NCBI GenBank assembly: GCA_910587645.1
Contig: CAJUNA010000041.1
Coordinates: 186,001 to 250,000, forward strand
DNA: 64,000 bases
Source: an uncultured Oscillospiraceae bacterium
Lineage (GTDB): Bacteria > Bacillota > Clostridia > Oscillospirales > Oscillospiraceae
Reading direction: 5' to 3'
The notes beneath the pieces are model-generated. The model did not search any database, was not told the DNA's origin, and saw only the letters and a list, made by a program, of their open reading frames with translations. Below, piece by piece: positions 16,331 through 24,628 of the stretch (the first letter of the stretch is position 1; each line of letters opens with the position of its first letter). The position numbers and the translations under genes were made by a program.

Positions 16331-17071
16331 CTATCCATCCCATTCTTCAAAAATATACGCGTCCCCGTATTCTTTGTACCCGATGGATTTGGCAAGCATT
16401 ATAGAAGCAATATTTTCCGCGCTGCATTCCCACTGGGGGCAAATCCCTATTTCGATCAAATGATGCGCCGCCAGAGCCGCAGTGCATGCCGCGTACCCTT
16501 TTCGCCGTTCTTCTTTCAATGTGCTGATCCCTGTGTGCTGTATCTGCCCTTCCATGTAAGGCATGTCCGGTGCGTCACAGACGGATACCAGCTTATTACT
16601 TAATAAGTACCCGGTGAAATATCCCTTGGCCGCTTTTTCGGTGAAATACTCGTACAGCCATCCACTCGGATTGCCGCCGGGAGATACTTTACGAAAAAAA
16701 GACTCGTAAAGGGGATACTCCGCTGTACTGAGCACTTTTGCACCGCCAAAGCGCGTAACCGCTTCCTTCTCAAACAGCATCAGCTTCTTCTTTTTCAACT
16801 TGAATTTCTCGCTTATGGCAGCAATCATTTTGTCCCTGCCGTACAGCTTTTGCTGTTCTACCCATTCTCTGTATCTGGGTGAATATGCGGCAACGCACCA
16901 AACATCGTTTGCCAAAATATAGATTGGATATTTACAGCCGAAACCTTTCAACTTTTCGTCTCGAGCCTCCGAACAAACAAAATAGGTTCCAGGCTTTAAA
17001 TTGGAAAGGCCGATGCTGCAAAAACGGGAGTAGTAGTCCTCCGTTATGGTCTGTATCATTTGAGACGTCAT
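16331..17071 (-). CDS. GNAT-family N-acetyltransferase
   Basis: This 246-residue protein has a GNAT catalytic domain in its C-terminal third. GISTLKEERRKGYAACTAAL is the strand-4 and acetyl-CoA loop, and AENIASIMLAKSIGYKEYGD is the closing segment. The N-terminal 130 residues are not a recognisable domain. The overall layout resembles the larger Clostridia acetyltransferases annotated only as GNAT family. It starts 30 nt after galT and is probably in the same transcript. There is no evidence for a sugar substrate. Confidence 0.72.
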   Translation of the reverse strand: MTSQMIQTITEDYYSRFCSIGLSNLKPGTYFVCSEARDEKLKGFGCKYPIYILANDVWCVAAYSPRYREWVEQQKLYGRDKMIAAISEKFKLKKKKLMLFEKEAVTRFGGAKVLSTAEYPLYESFFRKVSPGGNPSGWLYEYFTEKAAKGYFTGYLLSNKLVSVCDAPDMPYMEGQIQHTGISTLKEERRKGYAACTAALAAHHLIEIGICPQWECSAENIASIMLAKSIGYKEYGDAYIFEEWDG

Positions 17072-17101
17072 CTGTCCATGCCGCCTCCTTCCGGCAATTT
17101 C

Positions 17102-18586
17102 TCACACCGATGCAACAAACCGCTGGAAGGCTTCCCTTCCCTCGGGGGTGCATTTGAATACGCCCGCATGCTCCAAGACCTGCGCGAACACCTTACCGAC
17201 TTCGTCACGGAGAATACTCTCGACATTTTCCGCCGTAAACTGATGGCGGGCGCGGAGTCCGGCGGCCCAGGGGGCATGTTTTGCTAATTCTTCATCTGCT
17301 CCAGGATCACCGCCGGATACCAGCACTTCGCCTAAGCGGGATAGTTCTCCCTTCAAACGCGCCGGCAGGACGGCAAGGCCCATGACTTCTATCAAGCCAA
17401 TATTTTCCTTCTTTATATGATGCAATTCCGCGTGGGGATGGTAAACGCCCATGGGATGCTCGGGCGTGGTAATGTTGTTGCGGAGAACCAGGTCAAGTTC
17501 ATACTCTCCATCGCGCATACGGGCAATGGGCGTTATCGTGTTGTGGGGTTCGCCATCGGTCTCGGCGTAGACAAAAGCAGATTTATCCGTGTAACCGCGC
17601 CACGCGGTTAGAATCTTTTCGGCTAAGTCTACTAGACGGGTATCATCCGCGCTGCGGAGCCGGAGTACCGACATGGGCCAATGGACGATTCCGGCAGAGA
17701 CATCCTGGAAACCAGAGAATGTAATGGTCTGTTCCACTGGCGCTTTCTCCATGGCAAAGGTATAGCGCCCGCCCTGGAAGTGATCATGGCTGAGGATGGA
17801 GCCGCCAACAATGGGCAAATCCGCATTGGAACCAACAAAATAGTGGGGGAACTGCATCACAAAATCCAACAGCTTACGGAAGGCGGAACGGTCAATCTTC
17901 ATGGGTACATGCTGGCCGTTAAATACGATGCAATGCTCATTATAGTAAACATAAGGAGAATATTGGAGGAACCATTGCCCGTTGTCAATAGTTACAGGAA
18001 TGACACGGTGGTTGCCGCGGGCGGGGTGGTTCATGCGGCCCGCGTAACCCTCATTTTCGCGGCAGAGCTGGCATTTGGGGTAACCGCCCTGAGGGGCGGA
18101 TTTGGCGGCGGCAATGGCGCGGGGATCCTTTTCTGGTTTGGAAAGATTGATGGTAATATCCAAGTCTCCATATTCAGTGGGTGTAACCCACTTCACATCC
18201 TTTGCAATCCGGTAGCGCCGGATATAGTCGGTATCCTGGCTAAAAGCGTAATACCAATCAGTAGCAGCTTTTCCGCCCTTAGCAAGCCGGCTCCGGAACT
18301 GGGCAGTCACCCAGTTTGGCCTGGGCGTCAATACGGCCATTAGTTTCGTATCCAACAGGTCGCGGGCGGTAATATTACCGTCAATGACACCCCGCGCCAC
18401 TGCGTCATCCAAAAGCCGCCCTAAAATATCCTCTAATTGCATTTCAGCAGGCACTTCAACTGGTTCAAAGGAATCCAGCTCCAGCACATCCAAGAGCTGA
18501 TTCACTGCCCAGGTCTCATCCTCCGGGCCAATCAGCCCTTTATCCAAAGCATACTGAACAAGAGCAGCAATTTCCTGAGACATCAT
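17102..18586 (-). CDS. galT: UDP-glucose--hexose-1-phosphate uridylyltransferase, Firmicutes type
   Basis: This 494-residue enzyme exchanges the sugar phosphate between UDP-glucose and galactose 1-phosphate in the Leloir pathway. It is the long GalT form (class II) found in Firmicutes. Recognisable blocks include CQLCRENEGYAGRMNHPARGNHR and LSHDHFQGG with conserved His residues. I start it at the MMSQEI methionine because GGGAGG sits 7 nt upstream; a TTG five codons earlier is inside that ribosome site. It lies 91 nt downstream of galK. galE is not in the window. Confidence 0.93.
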   Translation of the reverse strand: MMSQEIAALVQYALDKGLIGPEDETWAVNQLLDVLELDSFEPVEVPAEMQLEDILGRLLDDAVARGVIDGNITARDLLDTKLMAVLTPRPNWVTAQFRSRLAKGGKAATDWYYAFSQDTDYIRRYRIAKDVKWVTPTEYGDLDITINLSKPEKDPRAIAAAKSAPQGGYPKCQLCRENEGYAGRMNHPARGNHRVIPVTIDNGQWFLQYSPYVYYNEHCIVFNGQHVPMKIDRSAFRKLLDFVMQFPHYFVGSNADLPIVGGSILSHDHFQGGRYTFAMEKAPVEQTITFSGFQDVSAGIVHWPMSVLRLRSADDTRLVDLAEKILTAWRGYTDKSAFVYAETDGEPHNTITPIARMRDGEYELDLVLRNNITTPEHPMGVYHPHAELHHIKKENIGLIEVMGLAVLPARLKGELSRLGEVLVSGGDPGADEELAKHAPWAAGLRARHQFTAENVESILRDEVGKVFAQVLEHAGVFKCTPEGREAFQRFVASV

Positions 18587-18677
18587 ATCAATTCCTCCCA
18601 ATATTTTTCAGTAGATATATCCCACAAATCCGCACGCCATCCCCGTAGGACCTAATGCTTCCTGTAAGGATCCCCTA

Positions 18678-19952
18678 TCACACCAGCCTTACGCCGCCCA
18701 CCGGGCGAATGGTTAGAACATGGCAAGCACCCTCTCCCAAAAAGCCATCCATTCCACTACGGAACTTTTCCAGCATATCCAGCGGCACAAACGCCTGGAT
18801 AGTCCCCGCGAAGCCGCCGCCATGGACGCGGCAGGCACCCCGGCCATCAAGCAGCCGCTCCGCCAAGGCAAGTGCTACCGCAACCTCCTGGTGGCTGGTA
18901 TACCCGGCGGGAACCACATTTTGCAGGCAGCGCCAGCTAGACAGCCCCGAAGCACGGATCAATGTCAGAAACGTATCAAAATCATGATCCCGGAGCGCCG
19001 CAACCTGTCCCTCAACACGGTGGTTTTCCTCATAAATGTGCATTGCACGGAGAACGGCACGGTCGCCCGCCTTTTTGCGAAGCTGCGGCAGCGCCGCATA
19101 AAACTCGTTCTCCGGCACTTCGCGGAGAACTGTCTTCCCAAAATAAGCACAAATCTCCTTCAGCTCGTTAGGTACTGCGGCGTACTCGTCCGTCAAATCC
19201 GCGTGATCCGCACCGCTGTCAATAATACACAAAGCATGTCCAGCCGCAGAAAAGTCAAAGTCCACTTTTTCTACTACTGGATGCTCTTTGCTGGCAAAAT
19301 CAATCGTCACCATGCCACCCACCGAGGATCCCATCTGATCCAACAGGCCGCTGGGCTTTCCGAAATAGACGTTTTCCGCATACTGCCCGATCTTTGCCAG
19401 CTCCACACTGCTGCACTTGTTCTCATTGAACAGGCTGTTGAGCACATTGCCTATCAAAACCTCCAGAGCTGCGCTGGAGCTTAACCCGCTCCCCTTAAAC
19501 ACCGTAGAGGTGGTGTAGGCGTTAAAGCCTTCCAGCTTGCAGCCCCTGTCAGCAAAGGCGGCGGCAATCCCCCGGATAATGGCAGTCGAGGTGTTGTACG
19601 CAGCAGGATCGGCCTTCAGATCGTCCAAATCTACCACATCCATGGGGAACCCCTCGCTTTGCAGCCGGATCACATTCTCTCCGTTAGGCGCCACAGCCGC
19701 GATAATATCCAGGTCAATGCTTCCAGTCAAAACAAGGCCGTGCTGGTGATCCGTGTGGTTGCCTCCAATCTCTGTGCGGCCTGGTGCGGAAAACACCGCC
19801 ACATGGCTGCACGGGCCAAAGGTTTTGACTAACCCGTCCAAAAGCCCGCGATAGCGCCGGATTTGGCCGGGCGTGGCGTCAGGGCCGTAAAGGCCGGAAA
19901 TCGCTGTCTCCAGGTGTTGAAAATCTGTCATGGGAGAAAATGTACAGTTCAT
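18678..19952 (-). CDS. galK: Galactokinase
   Basis: This 424-residue GHMP kinase phosphorylates galactose at C1. It has the N-terminal galactokinase signature GRTEIGGNHTDHQHG and the ATP loop FKGSGLSSSAALEVL. Near the C-terminus are VHGGGFAGTIQAFVP (GHMP motif 3) and the expected acidic base in LLDQMGS. The start is the Met of MNCTFS, with GGAGG 5 nt upstream. An AraC-family gene lies upstream in the same orientation, and two direct repeats in front of the galK promoter point to direct activation of galK-galT. Confidence 0.95.
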   Translation of the reverse strand: MNCTFSPMTDFQHLETAISGLYGPDATPGQIRRYRGLLDGLVKTFGPCSHVAVFSAPGRTEIGGNHTDHQHGLVLTGSIDLDIIAAVAPNGENVIRLQSEGFPMDVVDLDDLKADPAAYNTSTAIIRGIAAAFADRGCKLEGFNAYTTSTVFKGSGLSSSAALEVLIGNVLNSLFNENKCSSVELAKIGQYAENVYFGKPSGLLDQMGSSVGGMVTIDFASKEHPVVEKVDFDFSAAGHALCIIDSGADHADLTDEYAAVPNELKEICAYFGKTVLREVPENEFYAALPQLRKKAGDRAVLRAMHIYEENHRVEGQVAALRDHDFDTFLTLIRASGLSSWRCLQNVVPAGYTSHQEVAVALALAERLLDGRGACRVHGGGFAGTIQAFVPLDMLEKFRSGMDGFLGEGACHVLTIRPVGGVRLV

Positions 19953-19998
19953 AAGCGCCTCCATATATTAATTGTAATTTAGTGCCATTTTTCTTTTG

Positions 19999-20063
19999 AT
20001 TATAATATAACTAGCCCAAGTTGAACATGGATTTTTTGGTCATCTGCGGGGATTTTTCGGTCA
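19999..20063 (-). promoter_or_regulatory. galK promoter with AraC-type direct-repeat operator
   Basis: A perfect TATAAT (19999-20004, minus strand) lacks a good -35. Upstream, TGACC(G/A)AAAAATCC occurs twice in the same orientation at 20029-20042 and 20050-20063, 21 bp start to start, that is two helical turns. The proximal copy abuts the -35 position, the arrangement typical of AraC-family activation. Confidence 0.75.
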
Positions 20064-20067
20064 GAAT

Positions 20068-20093
20068 AAGGCCCCGGTGTGAGCCGGGGCCTT
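20068..20093 (-). terminator. Terminator of the AraC-family gene
   Basis: AAGGCCCCGG and CCGGGGCCTT form a perfect 10-bp stem with a 6-nt loop directly after the stop codon, followed by TATTCT on the minus strand. It separates the regulator from galK. Confidence 0.85.
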
Positions 20094-20097
20094 GGGA

Positions 20098-20949
20098 TTA
20101 TTGTCTCTCATCCTCCTCCAGGTAGGCAACATACTGACGTGGGGACATCCCCTTCACATCCTTAAACACCCGCGAGAAATAGAAAGGGTCATCAAAGCCC
20201 ACCGAAGCGGAGATCTCCTGAATGGAATAGTTGTTTTTAGCCATCAGGGCACAGGCCCGCTCTACCCGGAATTCCAGCAAAAACCGCTTGGGCGAAACCT
20301 GGAACCGCTTCACAAAGCGGCGATACAAGCTGGAATGGCTGACAGAAGCGTAGTCTGCCAACCCCTCCACGGTAATCTTCTCCTCATAATGGTTGATGAT
20401 GTACTCTGCCGCTAAAAGCGCGCAGTCTGAGATTTCCGCTCCGGCCTGGCTCTGCCGCTGTGCCGTGCGCATCAGAAACGCCAATAGCTCGTACAGCCGT
20501 GCCGTCATCTCCATCTGCTCCCAAGTCCGGGTACCATAGCGGCTGTAAACCCCCTCGATCAGTGACCGCAATTCCTTGCTATCCCGGCTCCAATAGACCG
20601 GCTCTTCCGGGGTAAAGTCCGTACGGTTCACATATCCCTCAGCGTCCAGTCCACCAAACCCCACCCACACATATTCCCACGGCTGGACCGCGTCCGCGCA
20701 ATAGTGGACGGGAGTATCCGGGTAAACCAGGAAGGTGTCTCCCGCGCCAAGCTCATGGCGCCGGTTCCGGCATACGTAGATCCCCTTCCCACTGACCACA
20801 TGGTGGAGCAGGAAGTGGTTGCGTACCCCGGGTCCCCAGCCGTAGCCAGGGGGGCACTGTTGACAGCCCGTATTCTGGACGTAGAGCGATGCCGTACGGC
20901 GTTCCAGTTTCATGGAATGTTTGTAAATGCTGCTTGTATTTTCCTGCAT
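20098..20949 (-). CDS. AraC-family transcriptional activator, probable galactose regulator
   Basis: This 283-residue protein has an AraC-type cupin effector domain (about 25-165). Two helix-turn-helix motifs follow (about 185-280; ITVEGLADYASVSHSSLYRRF and YSIQEISASVGFDDPFYFSRVFK) with the usual KGMSPRQYV ending. The N-terminal residues VVSGKGIYVCRNRRHELGAGDTFLVYPDTPVHYCAD match sugar-responsive members such as those regulating alpha-galactosides. It is upstream of galK-galT, and the direct repeats in the intergenic region make galactose-linked activation the simplest reading. The ligand is inferred, not seen. Confidence 0.88.
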   Translation of the reverse strand: MQENTSSIYKHSMKLERRTASLYVQNTGCQQCPPGYGWGPGVRNHFLLHHVVSGKGIYVCRNRRHELGAGDTFLVYPDTPVHYCADAVQPWEYVWVGFGGLDAEGYVNRTDFTPEEPVYWSRDSKELRSLIEGVYSRYGTRTWEQMEMTARLYELLAFLMRTAQRQSQAGAEISDCALLAAEYIINHYEEKITVEGLADYASVSHSSLYRRFVKRFQVSPKRFLLEFRVERACALMAKNNYSIQEISASVGFDDPFYFSRVFKDVKGMSPRQYVAYLEEDERQ

Positions 20950-21029
20950 TTGACATCCTCTCCTTTCTCAGGTTGCCTGCCCGGGCTGACGGGCAGAGGG
21001 AGATCAACCGGGCGTCTCCCACGATATTT

Positions 21030-21059
21030 ATTATACATGAAACCAATTGCATTTGTCCA
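21030..21059 (-). promoter_or_regulatory. Sigma-A-like promoter of the AraC-family gene
   Basis: TGGACA and a perfect TATAAT lie 18 bp apart on the minus strand, about 80 bp before the start codon. Confidence 0.65.
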
Positions 21060-21197
21060 CAGTTCAGCGCACTTTTTATAGCAAAACCGCAGAAATCGTC
21101 TATTTTGCCCAACAATTTTTTGATGATTTGTGAAAAATGCCACAAAGAAGGACCCCTTCACAAAAAAATATAGGGAGAAATCCCTGTTAACTCTTTC

Positions 21198-21242
21198 TTG
21201 ACTTTTATAATTTATCATGCTACTATGCTAAATTATAAAAGT
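21198..21242 (+). promoter_or_regulatory. his operon promoter inside a perfect 14-bp inverted repeat
   Basis: TTGACT (21198-21203) and TACTAT (21221-21226) are 17 bp apart. ACTTTTATAATTTA (21201-21214) and TAAATTATAAAAGT (21229-21242) are exact inverted copies separated by 14 bp, so they enclose the -10 and start region. The first gene encodes a TrpR-like protein, the obvious candidate to bind here. Confidence 0.8.
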
Positions 21243-21270
21243 TCCATTTGGAGAGGGAAGGAGGACAGCC

Positions 21271-21567
21271 ATGGATGTATTTCACGGAGAGGGCGCGGAG
21301 CTTCTGGTTCGTTCGATCCTGGCCATAGAAACGGAAGCGGAATGCCGGGCTTTTTTGGAGGATCTAATGACCAACAAGGAAATACAGGACTGTTCCCAAC
21401 GGATCCTGGTGGCCAAGCTGTTGCGGGAAAAGCAGGTCTACAGCGCCATTGCCGCCGGTGTAGGAGCCAGCACCGCTACCATCAGCCGGGTTAACCGGTG
21501 CTACAATTACGGGACGGGCGGATATGCGGCGGTCTTGGACCGCATCCTGCCCCCACCAGAACAGTAG
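21271..21567 (+). CDS. yerC: YerC/YecD-family TrpR-like regulator, probable his repressor
   Basis: This 98-residue all-helical protein of the TrpR superfamily has a helix-turn-helix AAGVGASTATISRVNRCYNYG (about residues 60-80). The shortened N-terminus DLMTNKEIQDCSQRILVAKLL is typical of YerC. In Clostridia such genes often head histidine biosynthesis operons and are predicted to be histidine-responsive repressors. It is the first gene of the his operon, 12 nt before hisZ, and a long inverted repeat overlies the promoter. AAGGAGG lies 6 nt before the ATG. Histidine as co-repressor is inferred. Confidence 0.85.
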   Translation: MDVFHGEGAELLVRSILAIETEAECRAFLEDLMTNKEIQDCSQRILVAKLLREKQVYSAIAAGVGASTATISRVNRCYNYGTGGYAAVLDRILPPPEQ

Positions 21568-21579
21568 GAGGAACCAGCC

Positions 21580-22686
21580 ATGTCCCAAACATCCCTGCGC
21601 CCGGACGAGCGGGCGGGGCTGCGGCTGAGGGAGCTGTATCAGCAATATGGATACCTCCCCTACCGCATGAGCAAATTCGAGCCTTATGATCTCTATGTGG
21701 GAAATAAGAGTTTTCTAGTCAGCGAAAATATCCTGACATTTACGGATACCGATGGCCGGCTGATGGCCCTAAAGCCCGACGTCACTCTTTCCATTGTCAA
21801 AAATGCCCACCCCCCTGCTGGGGCACTGGAAAAAGTATGCTACAGCGAAAATGTGTACCGCACTACCGCCGCCGGATTGGGTTTCCGGGAAATCATGCAG
21901 ACCGGTCTCGAGTGCATCGGCAGCCTTGATATGGCGGCAATGGGCGAGGTATTGGCTCTGGCGGCAGAGAGCTTATCTCTGCTGGGCAGGGACTATTTAC
22001 TGGATTTAGGGCATATGGGCCTGGTGTCCGCCCTCCTGGAGACTGTATCAGACGAAATGCTTCGTAAAAGCCTGTTGGCGGAGCTTGGGCGGAAAAACCA
22101 GCCCGCCATCAACCAGCTCTGCGCCCAAGGAGGGATCGGTCAAGAGCTTGCCGTCCGGCTTGGGCGGCTGGCTGGACTGTACGGCCCAGCTCCAGAGGTA
22201 CTTTTGGAGCTGGATGACCTTGTCCAAGAAAGTAAAGCCCGAACCGCCCTGGAGGAATTGAAGGCTCTTTGCGGTATTCTGAAACACCTAGATCTGCTGA
22301 ACCATCTCCGCCTGGATTTCTCCATCGCTAACGATATGCGCTATTATAACGGCGTTATTTTCCGGGGATATCTGCCTGGGCTGGCCAGTGGCGTACTGGC
22401 GGGTGGCCGGTACGATAATCTGCTGCGCCGCATGGGTAAGGCAGGGAGCGCCATCGGCTTCGCGGTATATCTGGATCAGCTTGACCGGCTGGAGGACAGC
22501 AACGAATACGATACCGACATTCTGCTGCTCTATAAAGCAGAGGACGCCCCCGCTGATGTGGTTGCGTACGCGGAAAAACTCCGCCAGAGCGGCCGCTCCG
22601 TCCGTATGGAGCGGTCAGAACCGATGGGCTTGCGCTATCGGGAACTGGTCTATTTTGATGAAGGAGGAGCGGCGCAATGGAAATGA
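21580..22686 (+). CDS. hisZ: ATP phosphoribosyltransferase regulatory subunit
   Basis: This 368-residue paralogue of histidyl-tRNA synthetase lacks the anticodon domain. It forms the hetero-octamer with short HisG and confers histidine feedback control on the first committed step. The class II core is visible in KFEPYDLYVGNKSFLVSENILTFTDTDGRLMALKPDVTLSIV, REIMQTGLECIG, and the C-terminal GRYDNLLRRMGKAGSAIGFAV. The gene overlaps hisG by 10 nt. Length is slightly under that of Bacillus HisZ, with no sign of damage. Confidence 0.93.
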   Translation: MSQTSLRPDERAGLRLRELYQQYGYLPYRMSKFEPYDLYVGNKSFLVSENILTFTDTDGRLMALKPDVTLSIVKNAHPPAGALEKVCYSENVYRTTAAGLGFREIMQTGLECIGSLDMAAMGEVLALAAESLSLLGRDYLLDLGHMGLVSALLETVSDEMLRKSLLAELGRKNQPAINQLCAQGGIGQELAVRLGRLAGLYGPAPEVLLELDDLVQESKARTALEELKALCGILKHLDLLNHLRLDFSIANDMRYYNGVIFRGYLPGLASGVLAGGRYDNLLRRMGKAGSAIGFAVYLDQLDRLEDSNEYDTDILLLYKAEDAPADVVAYAEKLRQSGRSVRMERSEPMGLRYRELVYFDEGGAAQWK

Positions 22687-23324
22687 TCAGCGTTGCCCTG
22701 CCAAAGGGACGGCTGGGTGAGAAGGTTTACGCCCAGTTCAAAGCTGCCGGATACCCCTGCCCCTCTATCGAGGAGGAAAACCGGAAACTAATTTTTGAGA
22801 ACCCCGAGGCAGGCATCCGTTACTTTTGGGTTAAGCCATCGGATGTCGCCATATATGTGGAACGGGGCGCGGCAGACATCGGTGTAGCTGGGAAAGATAT
22901 CCTGCTGGAATATAATCCTGACGTTTATGAGCTGGCGGATTTAGGCCTGGGGAAATGCCGGATGTGCGTGGCGGCAAAAAGGGACTTCCGGGAGCAGGCG
23001 GATCGGGTGCTGCGGGTCGCTACCAAGTTCCCCCATATCGCGGGGCGGTATTACGCTTCCCTCAGCCGGGATATTGATATCATCCATCTAAATGGTTCCA
23101 TTGAAATCGCCCCTATCCTGGGTCTGAGCGACGTTATTGTAGACATTGTGGAAACAGGGAAAACTTTACTGGAAAACAATCTAGAGCCAAAGGCCACTAT
23201 CGTTCCTATCTCCGCCCGGTTAATCGCCAACAAGGTGGGTTATAAGTTCAAACATACAAAAATTGGGGAGTTGTGCTGCCGGATGGAAGAACTTTCGCAG
23301 AAAGGACAGGCATGCCATGATTAA
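22677..23324 (+). CDS. hisG: ATP phosphoribosyltransferase, short form
   Basis: This 215-residue enzyme condenses ATP and PRPP, the first step of histidine synthesis. It is the HisG-S form: it opens ISVALPKGRLGEK, has the periplasmic-binding-protein-like core with GAADIGVAGKDILLE, and carries the PRPP loop DIVETGKTLLENNL. It lacks the C-terminal ACT-like regulatory domain of long HisG, which explains the hisZ partner. The ATG lies within the end of hisZ, so the two are translationally coupled. Confidence 0.95.
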   Translation: MEMISVALPKGRLGEKVYAQFKAAGYPCPSIEEENRKLIFENPEAGIRYFWVKPSDVAIYVERGAADIGVAGKDILLEYNPDVYELADLGLGKCRMCVAAKRDFREQADRVLRVATKFPHIAGRYYASLSRDIDIIHLNGSIEIAPILGLSDVIVDIVETGKTLLENNLEPKATIVPISARLIANKVGYKFKHTKIGELCCRMEELSQKGQACHD

Positions 23325-24618
23325 GATTTTAGACGCGGAACAAACCTCCCTGGCGGAGATTCTGGCCCGGACGGAAGACCAGCGCGATATCTCTGGCATC
23401 GTCTCCCGCATTATCGAAGATGTACGCCAGAGCGGCGATGAAGCCTTGCGGCGTTACACGAAGGAATTCGACCATACGGAGATTATTGCATTCGAGGTAC
23501 CGCAGTCTCAGATTGAGACAGCATATGAGACGCTGGATCCCGTCCTGCGGGCTGTGCTGGAGGAAGCGGCGGAAAATATCCGCGCTTTCCACCAGAGACA
23601 GGTGCAGAACGGCTTTATGATCAACGAGAAGCCTGGCATCGTTTTAGGGCAGAAGGTGACGCCTATTGAAAAAGTAGGCATCTATATTCCCGGTGGCACC
23701 GCTCCCCTTCCATCCACCGTCCTTATGGACTGTATCCCGGCCAAGATTGCCGGCTGTCCTGAGATTGTTATGGTCTCACCGCCCACTTGTAAAGGAGACA
23801 TCCATCCGGCTATCCTGGCCGCCGCACATATCGCGGGGGTGAACCGGGTGTTCCGCTGCGGGGGCGCGCAGGCAGTCGCGGCACTGGCTTATGGAACAGA
23901 GGCCGTTCCCAAGGTAGACAAGATTGTGGGGCCTGGCAACGCTTTTGTTGCTGAAGCCAAACGGCAGGTGTTCGGCCTGGTGGGTATCGACATGATCGCG
24001 GGTCCCAGCGATATTCTGGTGATAGCGGACGGCGGAAGCACCGCCAAGTATGTAGCGGCGGATTTGCTCAGTCAGGCAGAGCATGACCCAAACGCCTACG
24101 CCGTATTGATAACCGATTCCCCTTCCCTGGCCCAGGCCACAGCGGAAGAAATCGAATGTCAATTGGCGGAGCTGCCCCGCCATGAAATTGCCCGCGCTTC
24201 TATTGAGACAAACGGAAAGATCATATTGACGCGAGATATTTCAGAAGCGGTTGTAATCGCCAACGCCCTGGCCCCCGAGCATCTCGAGCTGTGTGTAAAT
24301 CACCCCTTCGACTATCTGTCCCAGATCAAGAATGCCGGATCTATTTTCCTGGGACGGAGCTGTCCGGAAGCGTTAGGGGATTATTTTGCGGGTACTAACC
24401 ACACGCTCCCCACAAACGGCACAGCGCGTTTTTCCAGTGCCCTTTCCGTAGAGGATTTCGTAAAAAAGTCACAGTTCATCTACTACAGCCGCGATGCCCT
24501 CACCGCAGCCAGCGGAAAAATTGCTGCTTTCGCCCGCCAGGAGCTCTTGGAAGGACATGCAAGAAGCGCACTTATTCGGGACATATCCCCAGCCAAAACC
24601 ACACCACTCTCAACATAG
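23317..24618 (+). CDS. hisD: Histidinol dehydrogenase
   Basis: This 433-residue zinc enzyme oxidises L-histidinol to L-histidine with two NAD+. Typical blocks are present: GIYIPGGTAPLPSTVLM, AGVNRVFRCGGAQAVAALAYGT, IVGPGNAFVAEAKR, DMIAGPSDILVIAD, and LLSQAEHDPNAYAVL with a zinc-binding His. The start is the Met of MIKILDAEQ, which overlaps the end of hisG by 8 nt. A longer frame upstream has no support. Confidence 0.96.
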   Translation: MIKILDAEQTSLAEILARTEDQRDISGIVSRIIEDVRQSGDEALRRYTKEFDHTEIIAFEVPQSQIETAYETLDPVLRAVLEEAAENIRAFHQRQVQNGFMINEKPGIVLGQKVTPIEKVGIYIPGGTAPLPSTVLMDCIPAKIAGCPEIVMVSPPTCKGDIHPAILAAAHIAGVNRVFRCGGAQAVAALAYGTEAVPKVDKIVGPGNAFVAEAKRQVFGLVGIDMIAGPSDILVIADGGSTAKYVAADLLSQAEHDPNAYAVLITDSPSLAQATAEEIECQLAELPRHEIARASIETNGKIILTRDISEAVVIANALAPEHLELCVNHPFDYLSQIKNAGSIFLGRSCPEALGDYFAGTNHTLPTNGTARFSSALSVEDFVKKSQFIYYSRDALTAASGKIAAFARQELLEGHARSALIRDISPAKTTPLST

Positions 24619-24628
24619 GAGTACCGCT

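Larger units (their letters stand above)
20950..21270. other. Divergent regulatory region between araC-like gene and his operon
   Basis: This 321-bp gap has no gene. It holds the araC-like promoter with a 7-bp leader hairpin (CTGCCCG 20977-20983 with CGGGCAG 20990-20996), then an AT-rich stretch, then the his promoter and operator. Confidence 0.6.
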
